A stretch of 64,000 nucleotides of DNA from NCBI GenBank assembly GCA_037576215.1, contig JBANDB010000002.1:2914001-2978000 (forward strand), given 5' to 3'. The notes under the pieces are model-generated. The model worked only from the letters and a program-made list of their open reading frames with translations. It searched no databases and had not been told where the DNA came from. How positions within the stretch are numbered: position 1 is the first letter of the stretch; the number at the start of each line of letters is the position of its first letter. Both the position numbers and the translations under genes were made by a program. Source of the stretch: Armillaria gallica. Lineage: Eukaryota > Basidiomycota > Agaricomycetes > Agaricales > Physalacriaceae. Below are positions 10,744-21,725 of the stretch, piece by piece.

Positions 10744-11973
10744 GCCTTGCGTTGTTCACTTCGACGAGCGGCTCCATGCCCAGCTCGGACTGTACGCGTA
10801 CAGATCATGCAGTATCACCTCACCTGCACCTGGTAGCGGCTGAATATAAAGTTCTTGCGCAGAATAGCAGGTCTGTCAGAGAGAGTCACCACGCTCAGCC
10901 TTGCATGCAGCAGATCCTGCAGACTCCCAAGGAACCACTTTGGCTCAGTGAGGACCGAGACGACATGCGCACCCGCCAACGCGTATGTCAGCGTCTGGCT
11001 CGCTGGGGAGATGTTCGGCGCTATCGGGCCCTTGCTCGGAGACGCGCGCTTCACCTCGGCAAACAGTACAGGACACGACGTCAGCCGCAGGAGGAGCGGG
11101 ATAAGCGGCGGCGCCACGTTCAGCCCATACAGCGTCTCCAAATCCGCCATCGTCGACCCCGGTGTCGCCTGCGCCTGCGTGACGTCCGCCAGGCGCTGGT
11201 GGTAGATCTTCTCCAGCACCGACGGGATCTTCTTCCCCCCGCCGCCTTTAGCCTCGAATGGCGGGAGCGACGAGTCCGTCACGCGGCTCTCTGGGTTCTC
11301 CTCCCAGGTCCCACCGCGGAGGGCGAGGAAGTTGCGCACGAGGGCGTCGCCGCCTTCGCTGAGGATGCTCTCGGGGTGGTACTGCACGGCTTCGAGGGTG
11401 TACTGCCGGTGTCGGACGCCCATGATGACGCCCGAGTCGTCGGTGGTGGCGGTGATGGCGAGTTCGGCGGGGAGCGTGGTGTGCGCGGCGCTGAGGGAGT
11501 GGTACCGCGTCGACTTGATGCCCTGCTGGATGCCCTTGAAGCAGCCCCGCTCGTCATGCAGGATCCGAGATACTTTGCCGTGCATGATCTCCCCAGCGTA
11601 GCTACAGCCAAATTAGACAAATTCAAGTAACACAGAAGAGCACGCACGCAATCTCCCCGCCAAACAGATCCAACATACACTCCAGTCCCATACACACGCC
11701 CAATACCGGCACCTTGCCCTTGAAAAACTCGATAGCATCCCTGGAGATCCCAGAGTCCGTCTTGGGGTGTCCTGGGCCGGGAGAGATGATCAGCGAGTTG
11801 AGTTTGAGCTCTGGGAACTGCTCAGGGGAGATGGCGTCGTTCCGTATCACAGTCACCTCTGCACCGAGGAGGCATAGTTGTTGGTACAGATTCCAGGTGA
11901 ACGAGTCAAAGTTGTCGATGAGGAGCACGTCGAGCTGCTTGCACAGAGCGGGTGGGAGCGTAGACGACGACAT
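10744..11973 (-). pseudogene. TRP1 copy 2, truncated after early IGPS domain
   Basis: Exon 1 (11973..11648) and exon 2 from 11601 are nearly identical to the full-length TRP1, including the intron and the GVCMGLECM amidotransferase motif. The IGPS domain is intact only to FIFSRYQV, then reads a stop at 10815-10817. About 60 nt of the original is missing there, followed by ~65 nt of out-of-phase TRP1 sequence ([10 protein letters not shown] equivalent) before the junction at 10743. The C-terminal two thirds of IGPS and all PRAI are absent. An amidotransferase-only product is conceivable because its promoter TATA (12020-12027) is kept, but decay is simpler. Confidence 0.85.
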
Positions 11974-12019
11974 GCCAGCAGAGCAGGGGGTATACACTCT
12001 AGTCACCGTCGATGCTCAA

Positions 12020-12027
12020 CTTATAAA
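12020..12027 (-). promoter_or_regulatory. TATA box of truncated TRP1 copy
   Basis: TTTATAAG about 47 nt upstream of the start codon of TRP1 copy 2, matching the box of copy 1. Confidence 0.4.
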
Positions 12028-12392
12028 GGAGTCAGAATTATTCGCTTAGTCAGCGCGCCAATCTTTTCTTGATCCTAGATCATCGACTATTATTACTTCG
12101 GGTTGTTCTTCGCCCAGCTTCGTTCGTTTACAGTCCGAGGAGCAGCCGCTGTAGATGGTGGAGAACGTGGTCTCGCAATACGTCGCGCGAAGAAGATATA
12201 AGAACCGCCAAAACTCGTCGACAAACCCTCAACGACGCACAGTAAATTCTTAATTTGAACCCGAATTGCTCGTAATTCTTCTTTTACAGTGTTTTCAAGT
12301 GTAGGTCAGCGGATTTACTCCAATACTTCATCATGGACAATACATGTACACTGAACTCAATGAAGAGAATCTGGTGGAGCGAGGGACATCCT

Positions 12393-14205
12393 TCACACGC
12401 CCTCTTCGCTAGCTTCCTCTTCGTTGACCTCCTCCCTGCTGCCCTCCTCCTCCTCCTCGCTGCCCTCCTCCTCGCTGGTCCCCTCCTCATCAGAGGAAAA
12501 CTGTTGTAATGGCGAACGCTTCAGGACCTCCACTTTCGGAAAGAAGACTATTCACGTACAATATCTTTCCCGTCCTTATCGAGATCCATTGATAGCCAAG
12601 GCTCACACTGCGACCCTTATACCCTGGCGGAGGAATGCTGGAATGCATGCATCAACTAAAGGGAAACCTCGAGTTCTAAGGATACACGTACTCGTACACC
12701 ACCCAATCGTTAGGTTCCCGGGCCAACAAACTATCCCACCGGTTTCTAGTGACCTCCTCGCTGGACCTTCTGGACCTCTCCTCCCTGCTGACCCCCTCCT
12801 CCTCGCTGGAATGCATGTATCAACCAAAGAGAAACCTCAAGTTCTAAGGATACACGTACTCGTAAACCACCTGTTCGTCAGGTTCCCAGGCCGACATATC
12901 TCCCAAGGTTCTAATGACCTCCTCCTCGCTGGACCTTCTGGACCTTCCGGGCCTCTCCTCGCTGCCCTCCTTGCTGGCCCCTTCCTCATCAGAGGAAAAC
13001 TGTCGTGATAGCGAATGCTTCAGGACCTCAACTTTCGGAAAGAAGAAGATTAATCACGTACAATACCTTCCCAGTCCTTATCGAGCTCCCCTTTCGGCCC
13101 AGGTATATCTAAACTGGATTGCATGTATCAACTAAAGGGAAACCTCAAGTTCTAAGGATACACGTACCTGTAAACCACCGGTTCGTCATCAGAATCGTCA
13201 GATTCCCAGGTTGTAGTGACCTCCTCCCCCCTGGAATGCATGTATCAACTAAAGGAAACCTCAAGTTCTAAGGATACACATACGCGTGCTCGTGCTCGTC
13301 AACCGCCTCTATTCCACATAGATGGCTATCATGTAACAAGCTTCTGAAACCTTTCAGACGGTACATTGGAACGAAGCCATCCGACTCGGTTTCAGTATTC
13401 TTTGACCCACACCATACCGAACCGAATCCGGCCTTGCCCGCTATTTTGAACCCAACATTAGCAGAAGCGCTTAAAGCTGGCGCCGCTGGAATTGGGATCT
13501 CTGCAGTTCCTGTAATCTCCACACTATGCTCTCCTGTTAAATTTAGCCGATAGAAAGTACAATACGGCGGCACAGCTCACCTCCCTTGCCCATTCGCAGG
13601 TCATAGTGACGACAAGAGTATGTTTCCACAACAATCACCTTATCCTTGAAGTCGCCGACGCGGCTAAGCTTATCAGCCCGACGCTTTCCGATAGGAAACC
13701 TGGTGAACGTGACATCACGCATAAACAGCAGGACTCCACGCTTGGAACCAAATCGATACTGAATAGTCACGTTGCCCCCCGCGATTCCAGTCAGTCCTCT
13801 ACTCAAAATTTCAGCTTTGCCTGACTATCGAGTTTTGTGTAAGGTCCACTTACATGCCGCCGCCAAGAGGGACATCAATCTGCCTGACGTTCTTTGTGCA
13901 CTTGATTATGTATGCGTGGCGCACCGTGCTAGCGTTCCTAATAGGATCGTGCTCGGCCATGATTTCCTTCGAAGCAGGGTGTTCAAAGACATTTCCCTCC
14001 CGCTCGAAATCTCCCGTCACGGGGTCGACGGTTCCAAAGTCGCCTACCTAAGCACAACATCAGATTCGGAATTTACCTCTTCATTCAACCTCCCTACCGT
14101 CATCGATGCACCAGTAGGATTCAGATGCTCGCGGTCGATCCTCCAAAAGAGTTTCCTGCACTTTTTTTGCTCAGTCTGAGATCGGAGAGCAGGAAACCAG
14201 TTCAT
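12393..14205 (-). CDS. Unknown fungal protein with duplicated 3' exon modules, copy 2
   Basis: Paralogue of the gene at 4495-6106. Exons 14205..14098, 14047..13854, 13798..13581, 13533..13284, 13230..13168, 13113..13062, 12999..12860, 12805..12692 join in matching phases; the conserved part (VGDFGTVDPVTGDF, GVLLFMRDVTF, YSCRHYDLRMG) is intact. The tail has a different module order from copy 1: short acidic B-like exon, A (LDIPGPKGELDKDWEGI), long B, another B, A, then a terminal B ending ...SEEGV. The A exon at 12637..12560 is 78 nt, whereas every other A exon is 1 modulo 3, so the terminal exon (12500..12393) falls out of frame. One missing base would explain this. Otherwise the protein ends prematurely just after that junction. 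Function unknown. Confidence 0.65.
12501..13283 (-). repeat. Tandem exon-intron module array, copy 2
   Basis: Contains two A introns (13061..13000, 12559..12501) and four B introns (13283..13231, 13167..13114, 12859..12806, 12691..12638), near-identical to those of copy 1. The array has expanded by B units relative to copy 1, showing gain or loss after the segmental duplication. Confidence 0.75.
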
Positions 14206-15666
14206 CGTCAGCAACTGGAGTAGATGGAAGAGAGTAGCGCGGTAGATACCGGCATTACATGATTGAAGGTCGTCCACTGGGGACTGCCGTAGTCGAGCCA
14301 AAGCCTAGAATCAGACGGTCCGTGTCTGCTGTCATCATTACACCAACACCACACGAAGAGAATTCTTTGGATTATGCTCGTTATCAACTTGTCTTACTCG
14401 CAAGGACTTGTGACACTCCATCATTCCCTCCCTCCATAGGTGTGTATCGTCCGTCTAGACTAGTATACACTCTAGTCACCTTCATTACTCAACCTCTAAA
14501 GGAGTTAGTCTAGTCAGCTGAGCGCTCGGCGGCTATTTCTGCTCTGTCCATTCCATCATCCACGAAACTGCACTTTTATCCTTCGTGAATTCCCAGATAA
14601 TCTTCGTACACAAGTCATTCAAGCGCGCACACCTGAAGGCTTGAGAAGGTCTGCCGGAGTCCTCTGGGAAGGTGACTGCGTGTATCATCCGTCCAATATC
14701 ACTTGGGATTTCTCGAGTTAAACACTGAAACATTCCGTCCTTTATCTCACCAGCTCCCCTAGTAGCGATCTCTTGTCCCTCCACATCTTTTCGACTTTTG
14801 CGTGAACAATCCGGGCCCTCTTCCCACCACTGCTTTGCGTCAAATACCCCCGCATTATATTCCCATTATCCACTCGCTGAACCGCTCGTGCAAACCGATT
14901 CGTGGAGCGAGGAATAAACGTTTAGCTCGCTCCTAAGTTGGATGGACTTTCGGATTGCTCTCCGTACCTCCATCCTTGACTCGTGTTCCCTTTCTTTCTT
15001 GCTGTATATCTATTGACGGTCAAATAATATATGAAAAGATCTCCTGAACTTAGGGATGGGAAGGTCCTTAACACATTGGTGAGAATGAACATCGCGCAAA
15101 ACCAGGGAAGAGTACATGTTACTTTGTCAGTCATCGTCCGCGTTCCATTCCCAAACTATTGGGATCATACGTAAATTCTTAGTCTCCCGGTCTTGTTGAT
15201 GAGGTTTCGCTCGAAACGAGCCTCCTTTGCTCCCTCAAGCACTGGAGCGGGAGGCATGGAAATCCTGATTCTCCGTGACCTCCGTACATGTGGGGGTCAA
15301 TGCGACTTTTAGGTTGTATGTGCAGCACATCGGGAAGAAATGAAAGTCGGTCCGAGATGTCTGTGCTACTTGGCCCAGGAGCTTTTCTTACGGCGATTGA
15401 AAGTAGGCTGTCGTCGGATCTCAGCACCAACACAGGTACAGGTATTGGCGTTGCAATGTCATGCGTATTGGTGGTAAACAACATAAGGGGCGTGTTATGA
15501 ATGAGAAGGTAAAAGTACATTATTTTTTTGTTTTTGTTTTGGCGTGCAAAAGAAAAAAGATAACAGCAAACCAGATGAATTGAAACTATTTCCCTTGAGA
15601 CGTGATTTCTCTGCGGAAATATATCAGTCATAATATAATCATGAATAAGATATCCGGATTCCACCT
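14206..15666. other. Upstream flank of exon-module gene copy 2 and repeat spacer
   Basis: No gene. 14206-15045 matches 6107-6945. 15290-15380 matches 7330-7420 (catcgggaagaaatgaaagt in both). 15490-15666 is the downstream flank typical of the pore-former-like genes. Confidence 0.6.
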
Positions 15667-16400
15667 TTAAACGCCCATCTTCGAAAGCTCGTCCTTTGCC
15701 CTCTCAGTAAGATTCTCGCGCTTACGCGTCGCCCTGCCACCCTCACTATCTGCCCTCGCAACACTCTCCACCTCCATCGACCCCGTGGCAGTATCCACCA
15801 ACGCCGTGTCCGTAGTCAGATAATCCTCGCTCATAATCTCCACGTCACACGTCTTCCTCGTGATGTCATATCCTCCCGGGGATCCGGCATTCCACTCCTC
15901 GCCCCACGCATCCAAGACGAAGAACATCGTAGCCCTGAACTGATACTTCTTCTGATAGAACGTCAACGTCGACTTGGGAGGGACGCTCAACGTGATCGTC
16001 TTGGTCTGGGTATCCGTAGTCTCGTACGACGAGAACGTGTTGGTCTCGCGATCCATGCTCATCGACAGGCCCTTGAATTCGGCTCCGACATCGACAGAGT
16101 TGGTGACCTCGGTGCCTTCGGTGACTGTGAGCTGGGTTGTATACTGGAGGGAGTACGTTTGCTGCGGTCGGTGTTGTTCTCCCAGGACATCTTCGACACC
16201 CACGTAGTCTCGGTGAGATAGGTATCCATGGAGGCGAAGAAGGCCTCGTCGCCTGGATAATTATAGATGGTGGATCGACCAGAATTGACCATGGTGTCAC
16301 CGCCGCTGGGCTTGTAAACGACATACTTGGAGAACTGTTCGCTCTAGAAGATCGTTTTAACATTGTGGACCACAACGACACAATAAACTAGACCAACCAT
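15667..16400 (-). pseudogene. Aerolysin-like family copy C, full length with one-base frameshift
   Basis: Proposed exons 16400..16398 (ATG only) and 16343..15667. The second exon is 677 nt, against 678 in the copy at 22.3 kb. The missing base lies near 16162-16170, between WENNT and TYSLQYTT. Everything else of the family is present: KYVVYKPSGGD, GTEVTNSVDVGAEFKG, ETTDTQTKTITLSVPPKS, EIMSEDYLTTDTALVD. It has its own promoter with a TATA-like box at 16517-16524. It could be a sequence error in a live gene; otherwise a very young pseudogene. Confidence 0.7.
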
Positions 16401-16516
16401 GATGGCAGAATGAAGAACGAGTTGGTCAAGTTCGACGAAAGAGTTTCAGAGAATGGCTGGCTCGCTGAAGGAAACTCCAACGGTTGAATGAATGTGTACT
16501 CGCGCTCAGGTTGTCG

Positions 16517-16524
16517 CTATTATA
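16517..16524 (-). promoter_or_regulatory. TATA-like box of aerolysin-like copy C
   Basis: TATAATAG followed by CGACAAC on the minus strand, about 120 nt upstream of the proposed ATG. Same position as TATAAAAG boxes of copies E and F. Confidence 0.4.
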
Positions 16525-17229
16525 CGTCCCATGCATTCCGGCTGTCAGGTGGAGATTCAAACTGGCATTGAAAGAACCCTACAGCTTGTGAAATCACCGC
16601 AAACGCACATTGCCACTGAGGCAGTAGAACGGCGTCCTAAGGACATCTACAATAATGAATTAATCTAAATCTTTTTCTTGACCTTGCTTACCGGCGTCAT
16701 CCTGTCTCTGTCCCTCCCCCACTGCATTGCAAGCTTCCGTATCCGTATTGTAGCACGTTAGATTGGGATTCTCGCGTCTGTCCTTTGTCGCTTTCCTTTC
16801 CCCCTCTCGTTCATCATGGTTTAGTATTCGAACAAATGGGGACATAGGGACTTTCATTCGCAGGTTCCTTGACGTCTCGCTTCTATATCGTAGATGAGAT
16901 TTCGCGCTCTTGCTGCGCACTGGACCATAGAACACGGTCACCGCTGCAGTCTTGAGCGGTAGTATGTAGGATCACGGTATGGAAGTCGAGCTCCGGGTAA
17001 CAGCAAAATTGGCGAAATCGAGAGAAACAAGAACGGACTTGTGTGCGTATGTGAAGCTTTGAAGGGCGAAGCACAAGAACAAGCCCGTGACTATCTTTTG
17101 AATGAAAGGGTTGGCAAAATACAATTAAGGAGCGCGTAATAGAAGACAGCTGAGTGGTGAGGTCTATTCAATCAGAAAGTGCGAAGAAAAGATGCATCCT
17201 GCGGAGTACGTTGAATCGTTGTCTGAGTG
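16525..17229. other. Upstream flank of aerolysin-like copy C
   Basis: No gene recognised. Pieces (attcgcaggttccttgacgtc near 16855; gagctccgggtaacagcaaa near 16988) are shared with the upstream flanks of copies A, E and F. Confidence 0.5.
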
Positions 17230-17640
17230 TCAAGTGAAGAGTCCCGCGTCCAGCACTGAGTATGCATCCCGTGCTCCCTGAAGAACTTCAATGGACTTCC
17301 TCCTTCCTCCTTCCGTGTATGCAGCTCTTGACGGAGACACGCGCTTCACTGATATGAGGCGCGGGAGAAGCGGTGGGGCGACGTTGAGCATATACTGCGT
17401 CTCCAAGTTCTGTACGTGATGTCCGCTAGGCACTGGTGATATATCTTCTCTAACACTTTCACCTCCAAATACAGGTACCTTGTTCTTGAGAACCTCGATA
17501 ACAGCGCTGCGGTTGTAAGAAAATGAGCTGAGTTTGAGCTCAGGGAATACCTCTGAGGGATGGCGTCGTGTCGTATAACAGCAACCCTTGCAAGGTGGAC
17601 GAGTCAAAAGCTGTCGATCAGTGCACTGGTGCCAGTGGGC
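17230..17640 (-). pseudogene. TRP1 copy 3, highly decayed relic
   Basis: Minus-strand text shows TRP1 words in order: VFPELKLSS, VLKNKVPVFG (amidotransferase), then LETQYMLNVAPPL and VKRVSPSRA (linker and IGPS start). The intervening domain parts have been deleted and the reading frame is patchy. The resemblance to [31 protein letters not shown] and VKRASPSKG of the full copy is unmistakable. It is much older than copy 2. Non-functional. Confidence 0.75.
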
Positions 17641-18249
17641 AGAATAAGGGTGTGACTTGCTTAGTCAGCTTCGGATCGAACTTGCCCGACGAACTAAATA
17701 AGTCACGAGAATTTCCTTTATTGAAAGATTTGGTGTCATGGGAGAAAGGAGTATCGGATGCGTTTCTCCGTATTAATAATGTGGGAAATATTTGATGCGA
17801 CCGTTCTTCTCCGGAGTGTCTCATCGCCTCTTCATTCGTACGACTCGCATCTTGGGCCTTGAACTAGCGGAATTAGATGAAACTCCGCAAGAGAACACAA
17901 AAACATAAAGAAAAAAATCATATTCCTCTCGCCGTGTGCCCAGACTGAGTCCGAGGCTCGTTCACTGCAACTCGTGGTATGATTAGTGCCCTTTTCGTGG
18001 TTCTGATATTGATTTCTCTTCTTCAGGATTTTCTACGCCCGCTCGGGCTGTCAGCAAGTACGTTTTCCTTCTTCTTGACAGTGCAAACACTAGACCTTTA
18101 TATCAGACGCTGACACTCCCTTTGCGCTGACGCGCTCTCTCCTGAGCTGAAGGGAGAGGTCGCTTGGCGACTACGCCTCGCGTAACTTTACTGCTTCTGT
18201 GGGAGCTAAACTTGTCTTTCGTATCTAACGCTTGGCGTTTAATGGCTTT
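17641..18249. other. No recognisable gene
   Basis: No coding signal, repeat family member or structured RNA that I can identify. Confidence 0.5.
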
Positions 18250-19840
18250 CTGACTGTCAAAATATCCTTGTCGACGGGCTCGAGTTCTTGATGAGGAGCG
18301 GGTTCTACTTGATGGGGGGGAGCATCTTGTAGCAGACTATCCAGACTATTATGATGCATTGTATTTTCCGGAATACCATCGGAAAGTTTTTGAGACCGCC
18401 GAGAGTGTGTGCGCTTGGCTGGGGGAAATATTTTCGGCGGAGAGCAGGTGGTACGACATTCAGGTCAGATTTGATGACGGTTTGTTCATGGTGAACGACG
18501 CTTCCTATGATATTCGGGTGATCTTGAGCCTGGAAGACATTGCAAGTCAGGATTTTCATCCGCGAACATATTACAAACTATCTTATTAGCAATGGTTGTA
18601 CCGTTCCGAATCTGAGTTGAAAGAATGTTTTAATGGAATTACGGTAAGGGAGATGGGCCGAGTAGTAGGAAACTGGCGAAAGGTGAAACGACGCGATAGT
18701 GCCATTGAGGCTGTTGTGGATACCTTTGTGGCACTCGCCCGGCGGGTAGTTCGGATGTCAGAACAGGATCTCGTTCTTCTGTGTAAGGAGAAGCAGCTTG
18801 GAGAATGTCCAGTCGTCAATGAGAGACGGTGGATGTGCTTTGAGATTTTCCGTGCAACTTTTGGCGAGAGGCTGTTCCCAAAAATGGTGAGATTGCCCAC
18901 GCATGTTTATCCCAAAGTTGCGCATAGAGGGAATGGCTTACTTCGTACTATTGATCCCGAGCTCGACATTGGAACCTTTAGTGCAAGGGCACGGACTTTG
19001 TCGTCCGATGTAGCTAAAAAAATGCTCGATGGGTTACATTACTCAAGGAGAAAATGTTCGATTCGAGGCACTAGTTAGTAGTCGGACCGTTATGTTGGAA
19101 GCTCTGAGGACAAGCATATTGGAAAGATGGCTGCAACTAGTCTTCCCATCGCAGCGTGGAGGCGCGCGCGCTACATCTCAACATCTGTGCTTCCGTCAAT
19201 TGGCAGGGGAGAAGCCCGCTACGTCCACGAATCGTTTCGTGGTTAGGACGTCTGCACGGTAATCCGCCATTGGACAGTTTTGAGTGCAAGGCGTTCACAA
19301 ATGATGTTCGCTTGCCGAGGAATATAGTCTCTCTCGCAAAAGACACTCTGCAGAAATTAACTCTCTTCTTCATAGGTACGTGCATAGCTTGTATCATGAC
19401 TTATCTCCCACCTAATCGTACAGAAACCCACATCGGGAGCGTCTTCATAAACCTTCGCCATTTGCTCAATTTGCGAAGGCTCGATGTACTGTGTGTAGAG
19501 TCTAGAGTCGCCAACGTGGTCAAAATGTTGTGCTCTATCACAACCACCACTTTCCAACGACTCTCTATATATTCCTTTGACTTCCTTCGATCTCTCGTTT
19601 GCCTCCTTGAACGCCCTTAACGTCGCAGCCCAGCAAGGGAAGCTCTTAACCGACCGTCAAATTCACTTCTATCTGTTGTGTACTAATGCTTCTCAACAAG
19701 AAGAGATGAAAAAGGTGTACAGCGAAATAATTCTCAGCCGGCTTAATCACGTTCACAAAATGGGAAGATTGACGATTACCTGGTTCTGGGACGATGACTT
19801 TGAAAGCGAATTCCGGCATTGTCCAGGTAAGTGAACTTGG
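18250..19840 (+). pseudogene. Decayed unknown gene, several stops and frame changes
   Basis: Coding-like text runs in successive frames. The first segment (about 18258-18588) reads LDGGEHLVADYPDYYDALYF and KVFETAESVCAWLGEIFSAE. It hits an in-frame TAG at about 18586 directly followed by QWLYRSESELKECFNG in the same frame (to 19078). Later segments are NDVRLPRNIVSLAKDTLQKL, SVFINLRHLLNLRRLDVLCVE and TITWFWDDDFESEFRH in shifting frames. The last part has the spacing of a leucine-rich or F-box-like C-terminus, which is only an impression. I do not recognise the family. Multiple introns could rescue some shifts, but the internal TAG between two good segments argues for a pseudogene. Confidence 0.45.
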
Positions 19841-20685
19841 ACAAAGGCTGACTCTTTGGTTTAGCATGGTACTGTGCATATGATTAAGGACAAACAGGAC
19901 GCTCATGTACTGTTACTACAAATTCTGCGTCTGTAGTGCTCATCTTTGCATATATAAAAAAACAGACATCCTTTTGAGAGACACGGGTGAACGGCACGCA
20001 CGATGGATGTTCGGATCGGCCTTCGAGCGATACATCCCGAAAAGCAGCTGTTTAAGTACATCTAAGCACCCGATTGGAAGAATTTTAAGAACGGCACCTG
20101 TTAATCTCACCTTGCCAAATCAGTTGTTCAACTTCTGAGGCATCGATGATGATAGGCACCAGGCGATTAAAATCGTGGTGTTTCAGTCATTATGGTTGTT
20201 TGTCAAAGACGGTAATCTAATACATCACCTCGACGGATGAAAACAAGGAATGATCCGGGAAGAATCGGGGACCCGGTGCCTGCACCGCTACGATTAAGGT
20301 ATATGACATCATAATGAAGATGTTGCATAACGCGTAACACCCCGTGAAGATACGGTCGAAATAGTACAGTACTACTCTTCATAAATTCGAAGATCATCTC
20401 CATGGATCATCAAGTTGTACGGGTATCTATTTATTCATGTGTGACGTGCGTGTTGGCGGTAAGCAACATAAGGGGAGTGTTACGAATGAAAAAGAAGTTA
20501 AAAGGTTATTTATAGAGTCCATATTTTTTGGGTTTCGGTGCGGAAAGATTGGAACACGACAACGGGATAGGAAAAAGATAATAGCAAACAGATCGTTGAG
20601 AACGTTCACTTGATACGGATGCTCGTGGATTCCTCTGTGGAAATATATCAGCCATGTCCATGAATAAAAATATCCGGATTTACCA
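19841..20685. other. Spacer and shared 3' flank
   Basis: 19841-20440 holds nothing recognised. From about 20440 to 20685 it is the downstream flank common to the aerolysin-like family (agtgttacgaatgaaaaa, agagtccatattttt, aatatatcagccat). Confidence 0.5.
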
Positions 20686-21403
20686 TTATATGCCCATCTT
20701 CGAAAGCGCGTCCTTCGACCACTGAGTAAGATCCTCGCGCTTTCGAATCTGCCTGACATCATCGCTATCTGCCGTCAAAACACACTTCACCTCTATCGTC
20801 CCCGTCGCAGAATCCACCAACGCCGTGTCCGTGATCAGATAGTCCTCGCTCATAATCTCCACTTCACACTCCTTCCTCGTGATGTCATATCCCCCTGGGG
20901 ATCCAACATTCCAATCAGAGCCCCACGCATTCAAGACGAAGAACATCGTATCCTTGAACCGATACTTCTTCTGATAGAACGTCAATGTCGACTTGGGAGG
21001 GACGCTCAATGTGATCGTCTTGGTCAGAGTCCCCGTAGTCTCGTACGACGAAAATCTCTTGGTCTGACCATCTATGCTCATCGACAGGCCCTTGAATTTG
21101 GCCGCGATATCGACAGAGTTGGTGACCTCCGTGCCTTTGGTGACCTTGAGCTCGGTCGTATACTGGAGGGAATACGTTTGCTCGGCGGAGGTGAGGTTCT
21201 CCCAAGACATCTTCGGCACCCACGCAGTGTCGATGAGATAGGTATTGATGGAGGCGAAGAGGGACTCCTTGTGCGGAAAATGATAGATAATGGATCGACC
21301 AGACTTGACCATGGCATCACCGCCGCTGGGCTTGGAGAAGGCTTCGCTCTAAAGGATCGTGTCAACATCGCGGAACACAACGAGATAATGAACTACCGAC
21401 CAT
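20686..21403 (-). CDS. Aerolysin-like family protein, copy D (intact)
   Basis: Exons 21403..21401 (ATG) and 21348..20686 across a 52-nt intron, giving 221 aa; an internal Met (21312) would give 208 aa. Family features: KPSGGDAMVKSGRS start, Tyr/Trp-rich strand WVPKMSWEN, TKGTEVTNSVDIAAKFKG, a Ser/Thr-alternating stretch, then LSVPPKSTLTFYQKKYRF, NAWGSDWNVGSPGGYDITRK and EVEIMSEDYL. The order 'TKGTEV... alternating Ser/Thr beta-hairpin ...VPPKS' is what one sees in the pore module of aerolysin/ETX-MTX2 proteins. I infer that relationship; it is not proven. No signal peptide or separate lectin domain is seen, so a soluble cytosolic or leaderless protein. It has lost the YVVY residues found in copies C and E. 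Confidence 0.7.
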
Positions 21404-21483
21404 GTTGGTGAATGAAGAATGCGTTGGTGAAAAAGATATAGAGGATGGCTGGCGGCATCTCAGTAATTGGAAAAGTAAAAGAA

Positions 21484-21492
21484 CTTTATAAG
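21484..21492 (-). promoter_or_regulatory. TATA box of aerolysin-like copy D
   Basis: CTTATAAAG on the minus strand about 85 nt upstream of the proposed ATG at 21403. Its surroundings differ from the TATA regions of copies C, E and F, so copy D has a different promoter. Confidence 0.4.
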
Positions 21493-21524
21493 TGATGACT
21501 TCTCGACAATGTACTAGACGACCC

Positions 21525-21725
21525 TTTGAGAAAAAAATTGGCCGGAATTTGGTCAGCGGCACCATCCGGCACTTCCGGGCCGGCTTGAGCATTGTCCGGG
21601 TTAGCATATTTTAGGGCCAAATGTTTGCGCATTTGAGGCCCAAAATCGGGGTTTTTGCAAGGTTTTTGCCGGACAAACCTTGGCGGGAGCTTCCCGGGGC
21701 CTCGTAAAGCGTGATATACCAATCG
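21525..21725. other. GC-rich insert upstream of copy D
   Basis: About 200 bp rich in GGCCGG, CCGG and GCCC words, including caaggtttttgccggac, with no counterpart upstream of the other family copies. It looks like an inserted short element (MITE- or solo-LTR-like), but I could not find clean terminal repeats or a target duplication. Confidence 0.25.

Larger units (their letters stand above)
10744..15045. repeat. Segmental duplication, member 2 (TRP1 fragment + exon-module gene)
   Basis: Direct repeat of 2061-6945. The left end is the abrupt TRP1/pore-former-like junction at 10743. The right end fades around 15045. Confidence 0.85.

Noticed and set aside
15179..15664. 161-codon minus-strand frame
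   Set aside because: Runs through the AT-rich 3' flank common to the aerolysin-like genes and has no counterpart frame in the sister flanks.
18095..18190. GC-rich palindromic-looking text as a structured RNA
   Set aside because: I could not pair it into a convincing stem or match it to a known RNA family.
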